A DNA stretch of 64,000 nucleotides from Halobacillus hunanensis (lineage in GTDB: Bacteria > Bacillota > Bacilli > Bacillales > Halobacillaceae): contig NZ_FVZB01000005.1 of NCBI RefSeq assembly GCF_900166655.1, forward strand, positions 811,001 through 875,000, in the 5' to 3' direction. Within the stretch, counting starts at the first letter, position 1; each line of letters opens with the position of its first letter. The translations under genes and the position numbers were made by a program. Of this stretch, positions 8,116 to 16,808 are shown one piece after another. The notes beneath the pieces are model-generated. The model searched no databases. It was given only the letters and a program-made list of their open reading frames with translations, and was not told where the DNA came from.

Positions 8116-8910
8116 ATGAGATTCAAGTGGCTAGGACTTATTGTTCTTATTGGCTTCATCTCTTTAGTTTCATCACAGGGTACACTTGCCAAGGAAAAAG
8201 GACAGGACAAAAATTCAACCATCCCTAATCACGTCTTAAATATTTCAAAGGATAACACCTATCCTAACTCAACAGAAGATCAGGAAATATTAGAAGCTGA
8301 AGAATTAACAGATGAACTGATGGAAGAGTCAGATGTTCGTATTACGAACCCGCAGTTGATCGAAATGCTAAATGAAACAACCCTTCAACCTTCCCCGTTT
8401 GCCTTAGGTTACCGAGCGGAGATTTTTTTAGGACGATGGCCATTAGCTTATAAATCAACAGAATCTAATATTAATTGGGAGTATCAGCAGATTAATGTTA
8501 ATGAACTTGATAATCATGGAGGCAGTCAACCAGCCAAAATGAGCTACGAGCAGAAGGAAGAAAAGCATGTAAAAGGCGGACTAACATCCAAGATCAGCCA
8601 TAGTGATCAAATTATGAAGTTGATTTTATTAGAGGCACAAAAGAATTCGAAACTCCCCCTTTCATTCCATACAGTATTTGGTGCGGGAACGAAGCAGAAA
8701 AACACTTACGCTGTGCCCGTGAATAAAACAGGTGTTCTTCAAGCGTATGCCCCTGCTATCAATGAAAAAGGGGAAGTCACGTTTGGTGATGTTTACATCA
8801 AGTTAAAAGGCTCGAAAGCAACCTTGGAAATTAAAAATGTTACCAGACAAGGGATAGGAGCCTGGATTCCGATTCAGGATCATGTCAGTTTCTCTTTTGA
8901 ATTAAAATAA
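8116..8910 (+). CDS. yfkD: YfkD-family secreted protein
   Basis: A 264-aa protein with a signal peptide of about 25 residues (hydrophobic core GLIVLIGFISLVSS). The mature part holds the family block PSPFALGYRAEIFLGRWPLA at about residues 92-111. ATG 8116 is preferred over GTG 8101 because AGGTGG lies 11 nt upstream of it. No enzymatic motif is evident. It resembles B. subtilis YfkD, of unknown function, and sits next to a yfkC-like gene as in B. subtilis. A position outside the membrane is inferred from the signal. Confidence 0.78.
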   Translation: MRFKWLGLIVLIGFISLVSSQGTLAKEKGQDKNSTIPNHVLNISKDNTYPNSTEDQEILEAEELTDELMEESDVRITNPQLIEMLNETTLQPSPFALGYRAEIFLGRWPLAYKSTESNINWEYQQINVNELDNHGGSQPAKMSYEQKEEKHVKGGLTSKISHSDQIMKLILLEAQKNSKLPLSFHTVFGAGTKQKNTYAVPVNKTGVLQAYAPAINEKGEVTFGDVYIKLKGSKATLEIKNVTRQGIGAWIPIQDHVSFSFELK

Positions 8911-8914
8911 AGCC

Positions 8915-9772
8915 TTACTCCTCTTTAGAGGAATAAGACTGAACTTGAACGCGCTGCTCCGCCATGGCAATGTTATGATCAAACATTGTCTCGGCAATGA
9001 TACGGCGCGTTTCTTTTGATGCGGTCCAATAGACCAGGTCTTCCACAACACCTGTTATCGTATATTGATAACCATGGTATTGGTCGTTGAGTGAATACAT
9101 CCCATATACTTTATAAGGTTCTATAGGCTTTTTCGCTAAATCTTTTTTCAGATACATGCCTGCTTCGTCATTCAAACGTACACATGCTGCTTCTAAAGCC
9201 GTAAACACTTTTCTTGGGTCCTCAAGAAAGTTCGTGGTTACATGTTCAATGACACGCATGTAATCTATATTATAATTCTCAATCGTATCAATTTGACCGT
9301 TGCTGACCGTCAAAAGCTTACCGCTCCATTGTCTGATTTTTAAGAAGCGAAGCCCGACATCTTCAACAATGCCGTGGTGTGTATTGTTCAGTGTAATATA
9401 ATCCCCTTTATGCAGTTGTTTCTCATACAAAAGAAATATTCCTGCAAAAAAGTCTTTGATCAGACTCTGCGCGCCAAGGCCGATAATAATCCCTATGATT
9501 CCGGCACCGGCTAGAATTTTTCCGATATCAACCCATGTAGATAACACGATAATGATAAAGGCGATGAGGGCTCCGTAACTGACGATCGAGTTGATCATGG
9601 CTTCAAGTGTCTTTTCTTTTCTTTCTTCTATAAATGAAGTTCTCTTAAAAAATGATCTGATTACTTTACGAATAATCAAGACAGCAACAAATAAAATGAT
9701 CGCACTGACGAGAATTTGAACGGTATTATTATATTCAAACAAGTCTATGATGAATTTTCCGAATTGTTCCAC
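8915..9772 (-). CDS. yfkC: MscS-family mechanosensitive channel (YfkC-like)
   Basis: A small-conductance mechanosensitive channel, 285 aa, with a GTG start preceded by GGGAGG at 8-nt spacing. The N-terminal part holds about three hydrophobic segments. The pore-helix and beta-domain signature GAGIIGIIIGLGAQSLIKDF is followed by GIFLLYEKQLHKGDYI. Such channels release solutes on hypo-osmotic shock. It is convergent with yfkD, separated by 4 bp, with no obvious terminator between them. Confidence 0.88.
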   Translation of the reverse strand: MEQFGKFIIDLFEYNNTVQILVSAIILFVAVLIIRKVIRSFFKRTSFIEERKEKTLEAMINSIVSYGALIAFIIIVLSTWVDIGKILAGAGIIGIIIGLGAQSLIKDFFAGIFLLYEKQLHKGDYITLNNTHHGIVEDVGLRFLKIRQWSGKLLTVSNGQIDTIENYNIDYMRVIEHVTTNFLEDPRKVFTALEAACVRLNDEAGMYLKKDLAKKPIEPYKVYGMYSLNDQYHGYQYTITGVVEDLVYWTASKETRRIIAETMFDHNIAMAEQRVQVQSYSSKEE

Positions 9773-9900
9773 GTGAAATGCCTCCCGATTAAGCTTATGC
9801 AGGGAGCGTTTAGTTGTATAGCTCCACGACCCAAGAGACCGACAAAGTCGTCAAGGGTTTATGTGAGTTATTATACCATGCTTAATCGTGTTGTATCTTA

Positions 9901-9929
9901 TGGACACACTTCCTGCTTTGTACTATGAT
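9901..9929 (+). promoter_or_regulatory. Promoter of the SE1561-type gene
   Basis: TGGACA (9901-9906), 17-bp spacer, TATGAT (9924-9929), 43 bp upstream of the start codon. Confidence 0.45.
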
Positions 9930-9972
9930 AGGCAAGGTGGCTAAAAAACAAACGTTGAAAGGGTATGAGAGA

Positions 9973-10119
9973 ATGTCTCAGCAAGAAAAACTTTCCGACC
10001 TTAAAGCGCGGTTATCTGCGTTTATGAATCGTGTTGATCAAATGGATCCTAATGATACTTCCGTTGAAGATATTGATGAACTAATAAAAATGCTTGAGGA
10101 TCTTGAAAGAAAAATGTAA
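9973..10119 (+). CDS. SE1561-type small protein
   Basis: A 48-aa acidic, probably helical protein. The start is set at ATG 9973, behind GAAAGGG at 9-nt spacing. The heptad-like pattern KLSDLKARLSAFMNRV and the segment DTSVEDIDELIKMLEDLE resemble small proteins annotated as the SE1561 family in Firmicutes. Function is unknown. It has its own promoter and terminator, so it is a free-standing gene. Confidence 0.7.
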   Translation: MSQQEKLSDLKARLSAFMNRVDQMDPNDTSVEDIDELIKMLEDLERKM

Positions 10120-10120
10120 A

Positions 10121-10161
10121 TAATCGATCTGACTCTCACACAATTGTGGGGGTTGATTTTT
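10121..10161 (+). terminator. Terminator after the SE1561-type gene
   Basis: Imperfect hairpin with core CTCACA / TGTGGG and outer AATC / GATT, followed by TTTTTT. Confidence 0.55.
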
Positions 10162-10237
10162 TGGTCATAATACTTTATCATGATAAATCGCTAATGTAAG
10201 AAAGCATAAAGAGAGAATACATCTGAGAGGAGCGACC

Positions 10238-11554
10238 ATGATGGCGTCAGCTGTTATTGTATCCGTACTCGTGCTGACTATTTTAAGTTTAGCTCGAGTG
10301 AATGTTATTATAGCGATTCTTGCAGCGAGTCTTACAGCAGGAATCATGAATGGAGAAACGTTAGTAAGTTCTTTAGAACTGTTAGTTAGTGGAATGGGGG
10401 ATCAGGCGAGGGTAGCATTAAGTTACATCCTGCTTGGTGCTTTTGCCGTAGCCATCAGCCATTCAGGAATTACCAGTATGTTTGTTGGCTATTTGCTAAA
10501 AGTATTAAAAGACAAGCGAACCATAACTGTTCTAATTATCGCGGGGGTAGCAAGTTTATCACAAAATGTGGTGCCTGTTCATATTGCTTTTATACCTATT
10601 CTAATTCCTCCGTTGCTTCACATGTTCGATCGCATGCAAATAGACAGGCGGGCAGTAGCTTCTGCGTTGACCTTTGGACTCAAAGCGCCTTATATAATGA
10701 TTCCGATCGGCTTTGGTTATATATTTCATGAAACGATTCAGCAAGCTATGGCATCAAATGGTGTTTCCATTACAATAAATACGATTGCCAAGTCACTGTT
10801 TGTACCAGGTCTCGGGATGATTGCAGGGTTACTGTTTGCGGTGTTTGTTACGTACCGGCAGAGGAAAGAGCCTCCCCAAGCGGAGAATTTTGATGAGGAA
10901 CCGAGCTCACTCCTGCGAAATTTCACACCAGAGCGTTTCAACAAAAAGCACGGGTTTACGATCATTGCGATCCTCGTAACTTTGGTAATACAAGCCTATT
11001 GGAAAGACCTTATTTTGGCTGCACTAGCCGGATTGACCCTCATGTTTATCTTTAAGGTTGTACCATTTAAAAAAGGTGATCGAATTGTTAATGATGGAAT
11101 TGCGATGATGGGGACGATCGCTTTCGTCATGTTAGTAGCGGCAGGCTATGCCAATGTTCTGACAAAAACTAAATCGGTTTCTGCATTGGTTGAAGCAAGC
11201 TCCGGGTATTTAGGCGACAGCAAGGCATTGATTGCATTTGTGTTATTGCTTGTAGGATTAGTAGTGACAATTGGAATAGGATCTTCCTTTGCAACGGTTC
11301 CTATCCTGGCTGCATTGTTTGTTCCTATTTGTGTGAGTGCAGGATTCTCAGCTATGGCTATTGCTGCGTTGATTGGCACAGCAGGAGCCCTTGGAGATGC
11401 GGGGTCACCAGCTTCAGACAGTACGCTTGGTCCGACCTCAGGATTAAATGCTGATGGGAAACATAATCACATATGGGACACATGTGTGCCGACTTTCCTT
11501 CACTATAACATTCCGTTATTTATTTTCGGATTGGCGGCTTCATTGATACTTTAG
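10238..11554 (+). CDS. NhaC/YuiF-type carrier
   Basis: A 438-aa membrane protein with about eleven hydrophobic segments. The start ATG is preceded by GAGAGGAGCGACC. Features include ALSYILLGAFAVAISHSG, SQNVVPVHIAFIPILIPPLL and the C-terminal GTAGALGDAGSPASDSTLGP, all typical of the Na+/H+ antiporter-like YuiF group. B. subtilis YuiF (HisP) has been linked to histidine uptake, so amino-acid transport coupled to Na+ or H+ is plausible. The substrate is not determined by sequence. Confidence 0.8.
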   Translation: MMASAVIVSVLVLTILSLARVNVIIAILAASLTAGIMNGETLVSSLELLVSGMGDQARVALSYILLGAFAVAISHSGITSMFVGYLLKVLKDKRTITVLIIAGVASLSQNVVPVHIAFIPILIPPLLHMFDRMQIDRRAVASALTFGLKAPYIMIPIGFGYIFHETIQQAMASNGVSITINTIAKSLFVPGLGMIAGLLFAVFVTYRQRKEPPQAENFDEEPSSLLRNFTPERFNKKHGFTIIAILVTLVIQAYWKDLILAALAGLTLMFIFKVVPFKKGDRIVNDGIAMMGTIAFVMLVAAGYANVLTKTKSVSALVEASSGYLGDSKALIAFVLLLVGLVVTIGIGSSFATVPILAALFVPICVSAGFSAMAIAALIGTAGALGDAGSPASDSTLGPTSGLNADGKHNHIWDTCVPTFLHYNIPLFIFGLAASLIL

Positions 11555-11588
11555 AAGAAATAAATGGATAATCCTTTAAAATTTTCTT

Positions 11589-11618
11589 ATATAATTTTCC
11601 CTATCCTATCACATACTA
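11589..11618 (+). promoter_or_regulatory. Possible sigma-G promoter of pdaA
   Basis: CATACTA (11612-11618) fits the sigma-G -10 CATnnTA and lies 18 bp after ATATA, a weak -35. pdaA is forespore-expressed in B. subtilis, which makes this plausible but unproven. Confidence 0.35.
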
Positions 11619-11639
11619 AGTAAAAAGTGAGTGGTAGTT

Positions 11640-12419
11640 ATGTGGCGACAATTGTTTGCGTTATGTATTGCTTTTACTTTACTTATTCTCCCAATAACAG
11701 CGTTCGCAGAGGGATGGGGTTATAAGAAAAGCAGTGAGGGGAAAGAACCCGAAGTGGGGAAATACGGCCCTTTGGTGGAGAAATACGATGGGTTTTATGT
11801 AGATCATTCTGGTGAAAAAGTGGTTTATTTAACCTTTGATAATGGTTATGAACAGGGATATACAGGAAAAGTACTTGATATTTTGAAAAAACAACAAGTT
11901 CCTGCTGCTTTTTTTGTGACAGGTCATTATATTAAGAGTGCTCCCAAGCTCGTTAAAAGAATGGAAGAAGAAGGACATATTATCGGTAACCATTCATGGA
12001 GCCACCCTGACTTCACTAAGTTATCAAAGCAGGAAATGAAAAAAGAACTTGGAAAAGTAGAAAAATCCGTGCGAGATCTGACAGACCAAGAATCCATGAC
12101 ATATGTACGTCCTCCACAAGGAAAGTTTAATGAACAAACCTTAAAATGGGCCAGGGAGCTAGGCTACGTTCACGCTTTTTGGTCGCTTGCTTTTGTTGAT
12201 TGGCAGACGGACCATCAGAAGGGATGGGAATATGCCTATCAGAGTGTCATTAAGCAAATTCACCCGGGTGCTGTTATATTGTTGCATACCGTGTCAAAAG
12301 ATAATGCAGATGCTTTGAATGAATTGATTATCCAGCTAAGAAAAAGAGGATATCATTTTGGAAGCTTAAATGAATTAATGATGAAAAAGCTTCTCCCTTT
12401 TCCAATAGTTCATTTATAG
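11640..12419 (+). CDS. pdaA: Peptidoglycan N-acetylmuramic acid deacetylase (spore cortex)
   Basis: Polysaccharide deacetylase (carbohydrate esterase 4) of 259 aa. It makes the muramic delta-lactam of spore cortex peptidoglycan, needed for germination. The signal peptide ends near AFA (residue 23). CE4 motifs are visible: TFDNGY (65-70, with Asn in place of the second Asp as in PdaA), metal ligands His118 and His122 in HSWSHPD, RPPQG (157-161), DW (187-188) and LLH (214-216). ATG 11640 is chosen over GTG 11631 because of ribosome-site spacing. Its presence shows the organism makes endospores. Confidence 0.9.
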   Translation: MWRQLFALCIAFTLLILPITAFAEGWGYKKSSEGKEPEVGKYGPLVEKYDGFYVDHSGEKVVYLTFDNGYEQGYTGKVLDILKKQQVPAAFFVTGHYIKSAPKLVKRMEEEGHIIGNHSWSHPDFTKLSKQEMKKELGKVEKSVRDLTDQESMTYVRPPQGKFNEQTLKWARELGYVHAFWSLAFVDWQTDHQKGWEYAYQSVIKQIHPGAVILLHTVSKDNADALNELIIQLRKRGYHFGSLNELMMKKLLPFPIVHL

Positions 12420-12425
12420 GATGTG

Positions 12426-12464
12426 AAAAGACCTGGCTGTAATACTAGCCAGGTCTTTTTTTAT
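12426..12464 (+). terminator. Terminator after pdaA
   Basis: Ten-bp stem AGACCTGGCT / AGCCAGGTCT (12429-12438 / 12447-12456) followed by T7. Confidence 0.8.
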
Positions 12465-12507
12465 ACGTTGGATTGGTGTAAACTTACAAAAAAAAGGATA
12501 ATACATA

Positions 12508-12579
12508 ATGAAAGTCGAATGCAATAAAGAGGAACAGGTTAGGTCCTCTTTTTTGGTTTATGTAGAGGAGGGCTTAGAA
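12508..12579 (+). promoter_or_regulatory. Leader of yfjP with small ORF and terminator-like hairpin
   Basis: A 23-codon ORF starts at ATG 12508 (MKVECNKEEQ...) and ends just inside yfjP. It contains an 8-bp stem AAAGAGGA / TCCTCTTT (12526-12533 / 12544-12551) with T6 at 12549-12554. The layout could attenuate transcription, but the ORF has no convincing ribosome site, so translation of the leader is uncertain. Confidence 0.35.
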
Positions 12580-13448
12580 TGTGGGAAGTAGAGATGGAAG
12601 CTGCAGGTATATATGATTTTGATTATGCCTTGCAAAGATGGGCTATGGACCCGCTAACGCATTTAAATGAAAGGGAAAAATGGGTCGATATTCCTGTCCG
12701 TATGAAGGATGATTCCTGTGTTGTTCGAGTAACAAGCCTGGGAACAACTGAACGCCCCTTGTTTAAGATTCAAGGAGATAGTGAAAAGAATAAGGAGAGT
12801 CTTCTTGCTCATGTAGTTCATCTCTTTCAATGGAAGCGTAGTTTGGAAGAGGTTCAGGAGCACTTTGCTCATACGAATTTAGGTGACTTATTTGCGCGTT
12901 ACCCCGGCACCCCGATTGTTAAGGATTTTAATTTATATGATTGTTTAATGAAAGTGATTATACACCAGCAGTTGAATATGAAATTTGCTTATACACTAAG
13001 TACAAGGTTTGTCGAACAATACGGGTATAAGAAGGATGACGTGTGGTTTTATCCTGATCCAGAAGTTGTGGCCTGTTTGGACTACGGGCAGCTTAGAGAA
13101 CTGCAGTTTAGTCAGAGAAAAGCGGAATATATCATAGATACATCACGTTTAATTATGGAAGGCCGTTTAAGTTTAGACGAACTTGCTGAGAAAACGAACG
13201 AGGAGGTTATGGCTGAACTTGTAAAGATAAGGGGAGTTGGGCCGTGGACGGCAGAAAATTGGCTGATGTTTGGAGTTGGCAGAAATAATTTGTTTCCCAA
13301 AGCTGACATCGGCATCCAAAAAGCTATACAGCGTTATTTTAAGTTAGATAAACGCCCAGACTTTGAACAAATGAATGGACTAAGTGCTGACTGGGAACCC
13401 TTTAAAAGTTACGCTTCCCTGACGCTTTGGAGAAGTATAGAAGGTTGA
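12579..13448 (+). CDS. yfjP: AlkA-type DNA-3-methyladenine glycosylase (YfjP-like)
   Basis: Helix-hairpin-helix base-excision glycosylase of 289 aa, expected to remove alkylated purines from DNA. The hairpin KIRGVGPWTAEN lies at about 217-228. The catalytic aspartate is Asp243 in FPKADIGIQ. The N-terminal half carries the AlkA-like beta domain, and KVIIHQQLNMKFA marks the first conserved helix. The start is preceded by AGAGGAGGGC. It lies near pdaA, as yfjP does in B. subtilis. Confidence 0.87.
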   Translation: MWEVEMEAAGIYDFDYALQRWAMDPLTHLNEREKWVDIPVRMKDDSCVVRVTSLGTTERPLFKIQGDSEKNKESLLAHVVHLFQWKRSLEEVQEHFAHTNLGDLFARYPGTPIVKDFNLYDCLMKVIIHQQLNMKFAYTLSTRFVEQYGYKKDDVWFYPDPEVVACLDYGQLRELQFSQRKAEYIIDTSRLIMEGRLSLDELAEKTNEEVMAELVKIRGVGPWTAENWLMFGVGRNNLFPKADIGIQKAIQRYFKLDKRPDFEQMNGLSADWEPFKSYASLTLWRSIEG

Positions 13449-13621
13449 ATAAGCATTTTTTAAGTCATATTTTATCAGTTCGGCTCGTATGATGGTAAAA
13501 AGCTACTCGTCCTTATTTTTTCCAAACGAAATGCTGGGATGATATTCAAAATTTAATATCAATGCGTTATAATAAAACCCATGTTGGAAAATATGGATGG
13601 TAAAGGAAAGAGGTCTTAATA

Positions 13622-15514
13622 TTGGTGACTAGAGAGAGGTATTCTGACCATGTTCATAGCGGAGAAGTGTTGGACATTCTAGAAGCTAGCGGTACTCCGG
13701 CATGTCTCATCAATGTCCATTACCAGTCTGTTACATTCAATGATGAAATGCGTAAAATGCTGCAGCTTGATCAAGTTTATCTATCTTTTTGTGAATGGTT
13801 GTCTTTGATCCGCACTTCAAATCGTCCGGAAATCCATCAATTAATTCATCAGACTCCTAAAGAGAAGGAGCAGAGTCTTTCAATTCATCTTAAGATTGCA
13901 AACGACTATCATATGTTTATGTGCAAGATGGTCAATTTGAAAAATGATCAAAAAGTACTTATTTTTTCAAATGCACAATCAACTGTAAACGGCTCATTAC
14001 CTTATAAAAGGGATGAAGACACGTTACCCTCTAATTATTCATATTTACACTCAAATACTTCTACGAACCAATCAAAACCGGCTATTCATAACTTAGATTT
14101 GATTACGGATTCATTTACCGATCATAAAACATCATCCAAAGAAGAATTGTTTACACAAGTGGCCGACCACTTCCCACATGGGTTAGCCATGATCAATAAC
14201 TATTGGGAAGTCATTTATGCAAATGATAAAATGGAGCAGTTAACAGGTCTTTCTTACCATGAGAATTCCCAGAAGAAACTTTGGGATGTGATCTCTGTAG
14301 AGGAGTATGCCAGCTTCTTTCAGCGTTGCCTGAGGGCGATGGATACTCAGGAGATGATAGAACTCGAAGGGGATATGCGCGACCAGACGGTAAAAATGAC
14401 GATTTTACCTACAGCTCAAGGTTTAACATTAATTGGACAAGATATTACTTTAAATAAACAGCAGCTTCAAGCGTTACAAGCGTCTGAGAAAAGGTTTTCG
14501 ATTTTAGCCAATAATATTAATGACGTTTTTTGGATCTGTGATTTTGATTTTCAAAAGGTTCATTATATCAGCCCTGCTTTTAATGAGATGTTTGGTATGA
14601 AAAGAAGAGAACTATTATCAGGCTGGTCTTCCCTGAAGAATTTGATCCATATGAATGATTACAATAAAGTGTCCAGTGCTTTCTCTATAATGAAGCAGCA
14701 AAAACATCATGTGGAGTATCGAATAACGACTAGAAGCGGGGAAGAAAAGTGGATTCGAACACAAGGGTTTCCTGTGATCAATGAAGGCGCAGAATATGTC
14801 ATTGGCACACATCAGGATATTACGAAATTCAAGGAAATGGCCCAGCTTAAAGAGAAATCACAGCAATTATCAACGATTACTCAAATGGCCGCTGGTGTGG
14901 CACATGAAATAAAGAATCCCTTGACGGCCATAAAAGGTTTTCTCCAAATTGGTGCAGCTAATCCGGATTTACGGGACAATTATTATGAAATTATCCTGGA
15001 TGAAGTGAACCGTATTGAATCGATTGTCCAGGATTTTATGATGCTGTCTAAACCGAAGTCTTCCATTCAATTAGAAGAAATTGATATTGAAGATGTTGTC
15101 TCCTATGTTCTGCGATTATTAGATCCTGAAGCAACCAGTAAAAATATTAACTTAACTTTTACTTGTAATATTGTAGAGAATTCTTTTCAATCAGAACCTA
15201 AAAGACTGAAGCAAATACTGCTGAACATCATTAGTAATGCCATTGATGCGACTGCCAAAGATGGTAATGTCGAAGTCTCTGCTTATACAAGAGAAGACGA
15301 TTTGATCTTGTCTATTATTGACGACGGACAGGGGTTAAGTGATCAAGATCTGGCCAAACTTGGAGAACCTTTCTTTACTACGAAAGAAAAAGGAACGGGC
15401 CTTGGCGTCATGGTAACCAAAAAGATGGTTAATGATTTAAATGGTATGATTGCTTATAAAAGCGAACTGGATCAAGGGACTTCTGTCACCATCAGTTTGC
15501 CATATGATCTTTAA
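13622..15514 (+). CDS. PAS-domain sensor histidine kinase (sporulation-kinase type)
   Basis: A 630-aa cytoplasmic kinase without membrane segments. PAS-like domains lie at about 170-285 and 290-405; a weaker one may sit at the N-terminus (15-120). The HisKA helix carries His428 in AAGVAHEIKNPLTAIKGFLQ. The ATP domain shows the N box NIISNAIDA (Asn539), G1 DDGQGL and G2 GTGLG. The start is TTG 13622 behind GAAAGAGG at 8 nt; GTG 13625 is possible. No response regulator is adjacent. An orphan PAS kinase of this type in a spore former most often feeds Spo0F, as KinA-KinE do, but the partner is inferred. Confidence 0.85.
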   Translation: MVTRERYSDHVHSGEVLDILEASGTPACLINVHYQSVTFNDEMRKMLQLDQVYLSFCEWLSLIRTSNRPEIHQLIHQTPKEKEQSLSIHLKIANDYHMFMCKMVNLKNDQKVLIFSNAQSTVNGSLPYKRDEDTLPSNYSYLHSNTSTNQSKPAIHNLDLITDSFTDHKTSSKEELFTQVADHFPHGLAMINNYWEVIYANDKMEQLTGLSYHENSQKKLWDVISVEEYASFFQRCLRAMDTQEMIELEGDMRDQTVKMTILPTAQGLTLIGQDITLNKQQLQALQASEKRFSILANNINDVFWICDFDFQKVHYISPAFNEMFGMKRRELLSGWSSLKNLIHMNDYNKVSSAFSIMKQQKHHVEYRITTRSGEEKWIRTQGFPVINEGAEYVIGTHQDITKFKEMAQLKEKSQQLSTITQMAAGVAHEIKNPLTAIKGFLQIGAANPDLRDNYYEIILDEVNRIESIVQDFMMLSKPKSSIQLEEIDIEDVVSYVLRLLDPEATSKNINLTFTCNIVENSFQSEPKRLKQILLNIISNAIDATAKDGNVEVSAYTREDDLILSIIDDGQGLSDQDLAKLGEPFFTTKEKGTGLGVMVTKKMVNDLNGMIAYKSELDQGTSVTISLPYDL

Positions 15515-15523
15515 ATTTAAAGA

Positions 15524-15557
15524 ATCCGCTGCGGTTTTCGGCAGCGGGTTTTTTTTG
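15524..15557 (+). terminator. Terminator after the kinase gene
   Basis: Seven-bp GC-rich stem CCGCTGC / GCAGCGG (15526-15532 / 15541-15547) followed by G and T8. Confidence 0.8.
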
Positions 15558-15814
15558 ATGCAGTAACTTATAGTTAGATAGTAAATTCAGAAAACATATA
15601 TTCTTTTGAGGAGATATATCTTCTAACGTAAGCCTTAAGAACTATAATATCAATTGTAATGTTAAGAAAAATTACGCAATAAACGCTTACATTAAAAAAC
15701 TTTATTTTTTTAAAGCAAAGCTGTTTACAAACTCTTAAAAGCCTTCTATAATCCCGATTGTACTAAAAAATAATCGACTGAATTAGATGTTATTGTGTAA
15801 GGGAGGGCTTTTGA
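15558..15814. other. Intergenic region before the YitT-type gene
   Basis: About 257 bp of A/T-rich sequence. I see no ORF with a ribosome site and no clear hairpin or -35/-10 pair; the promoter of the next gene must lie here. Confidence 0.5.
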
Positions 15815-16663
15815 ATGATGAAAAAATTACTTTCCTTCTTACTCATAAATATTGGGTCTTTGGGAGTAGCTGTAAATGTTCATTTCTTTCTTTCGCCAAA
15901 CGATTTAGCCACTGGAGGAGTAAGTGGATTATCTATTGTTATAAGCAATGTATTTCCTGATCTATCCTTGGGATTGATTATGCTTATGCTGAACGTGGTT
16001 TTATTTATTATTGGTTTTATATTTCTAGGATTTCAGTTCGGGGCTAAAACTATCTATGCAAGCTTTGCTCTATCCTTTATGGTATGGGGACTTGAAGCGT
16101 TATTTCCTATGAACCAGCCGTTGAGTGATGATTTGCTAATCCAGCTGATTATAGGACAAATCATTGCTGCTTCAGGGATGGCCATTGTATTTCATCAAGG
16201 GGCTTCCACAGGCGGAACCGATATCTTTGCTATGATCTTAAATAAATATTTCTCAATCGAGGTTGGAAAAGGAGTACTCTTTTCTGATCTTGCCATTGCT
16301 GTGTCTTCTATCTTTGTATTTGGGCCAGCGGTTGGCATGTACGCCTTCTTCGGAGTGATCCTTAATGGATTAGTAATTGATTACGCGCTGCAGCAGTTTA
16401 ATCACAATAAAGAAATTGTCATCATCAGCCGGGAGAGTGAACAAGTTCGTCATTTTATTGTGCATAATCTGGGGCGTGGAGCGACAATCCATTATGCCAG
16501 AGGCGCATTCAATCAGGAAGATAAAGAAGTTATCACTACCATCATGAACAGAAAAGACTATACACGACTTAAAAAGTATATGACGGCTATCGATAACAAA
16601 GCTTTTATTACCGTCCATTCTATGAATGAAATTATGGGACAAAACTTTAAACGCTTAGCTTGA
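15815..16663 (+). CDS. YitT-family membrane protein (DUF2179)
   Basis: A 282-aa protein with five to six hydrophobic segments in the first 190 residues (for example NVHFFLSPNDLATGGVSGLS and GASTGGTDIFAMIL). A soluble C-terminal DUF2179-type domain follows from about residue 205 (EIVIISRESEQVRHFIVHNL). Bacillaceae carry several such paralogues of unknown function. The ribosome site GGGAGGGC precedes tandem ATG codons at 15815 and 15818; either could start. Confidence 0.82.
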   Translation: MMKKLLSFLLINIGSLGVAVNVHFFLSPNDLATGGVSGLSIVISNVFPDLSLGLIMLMLNVVLFIIGFIFLGFQFGAKTIYASFALSFMVWGLEALFPMNQPLSDDLLIQLIIGQIIAASGMAIVFHQGASTGGTDIFAMILNKYFSIEVGKGVLFSDLAIAVSSIFVFGPAVGMYAFFGVILNGLVIDYALQQFNHNKEIVIISRESEQVRHFIVHNLGRGATIHYARGAFNQEDKEVITTIMNRKDYTRLKKYMTAIDNKAFITVHSMNEIMGQNFKRLA

Positions 16664-16678
16664 ACCAGCAAATGGCAG

Positions 16679-16715
16679 GCCACTGGAAAAGATTGATTTT
16701 CTGGTGGCTTTTTTT
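16679..16715 (+). terminator. Terminator after the YitT-type gene
   Basis: Twelve-bp stem GCCACTGGAAAA / TTTTCTGGTGGC (16679-16690 / 16697-16708, one mismatched or wobble position) followed by T7. Confidence 0.8.
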
Positions 16716-16808
16716 ATAGGAGATTATCTCATTTTAAAATTTTGAAAATTTTGATATACTTAAGTAGATCAAAATGAATAGGTACTCATAATCAAAGGAG
16801 GAGTCATA

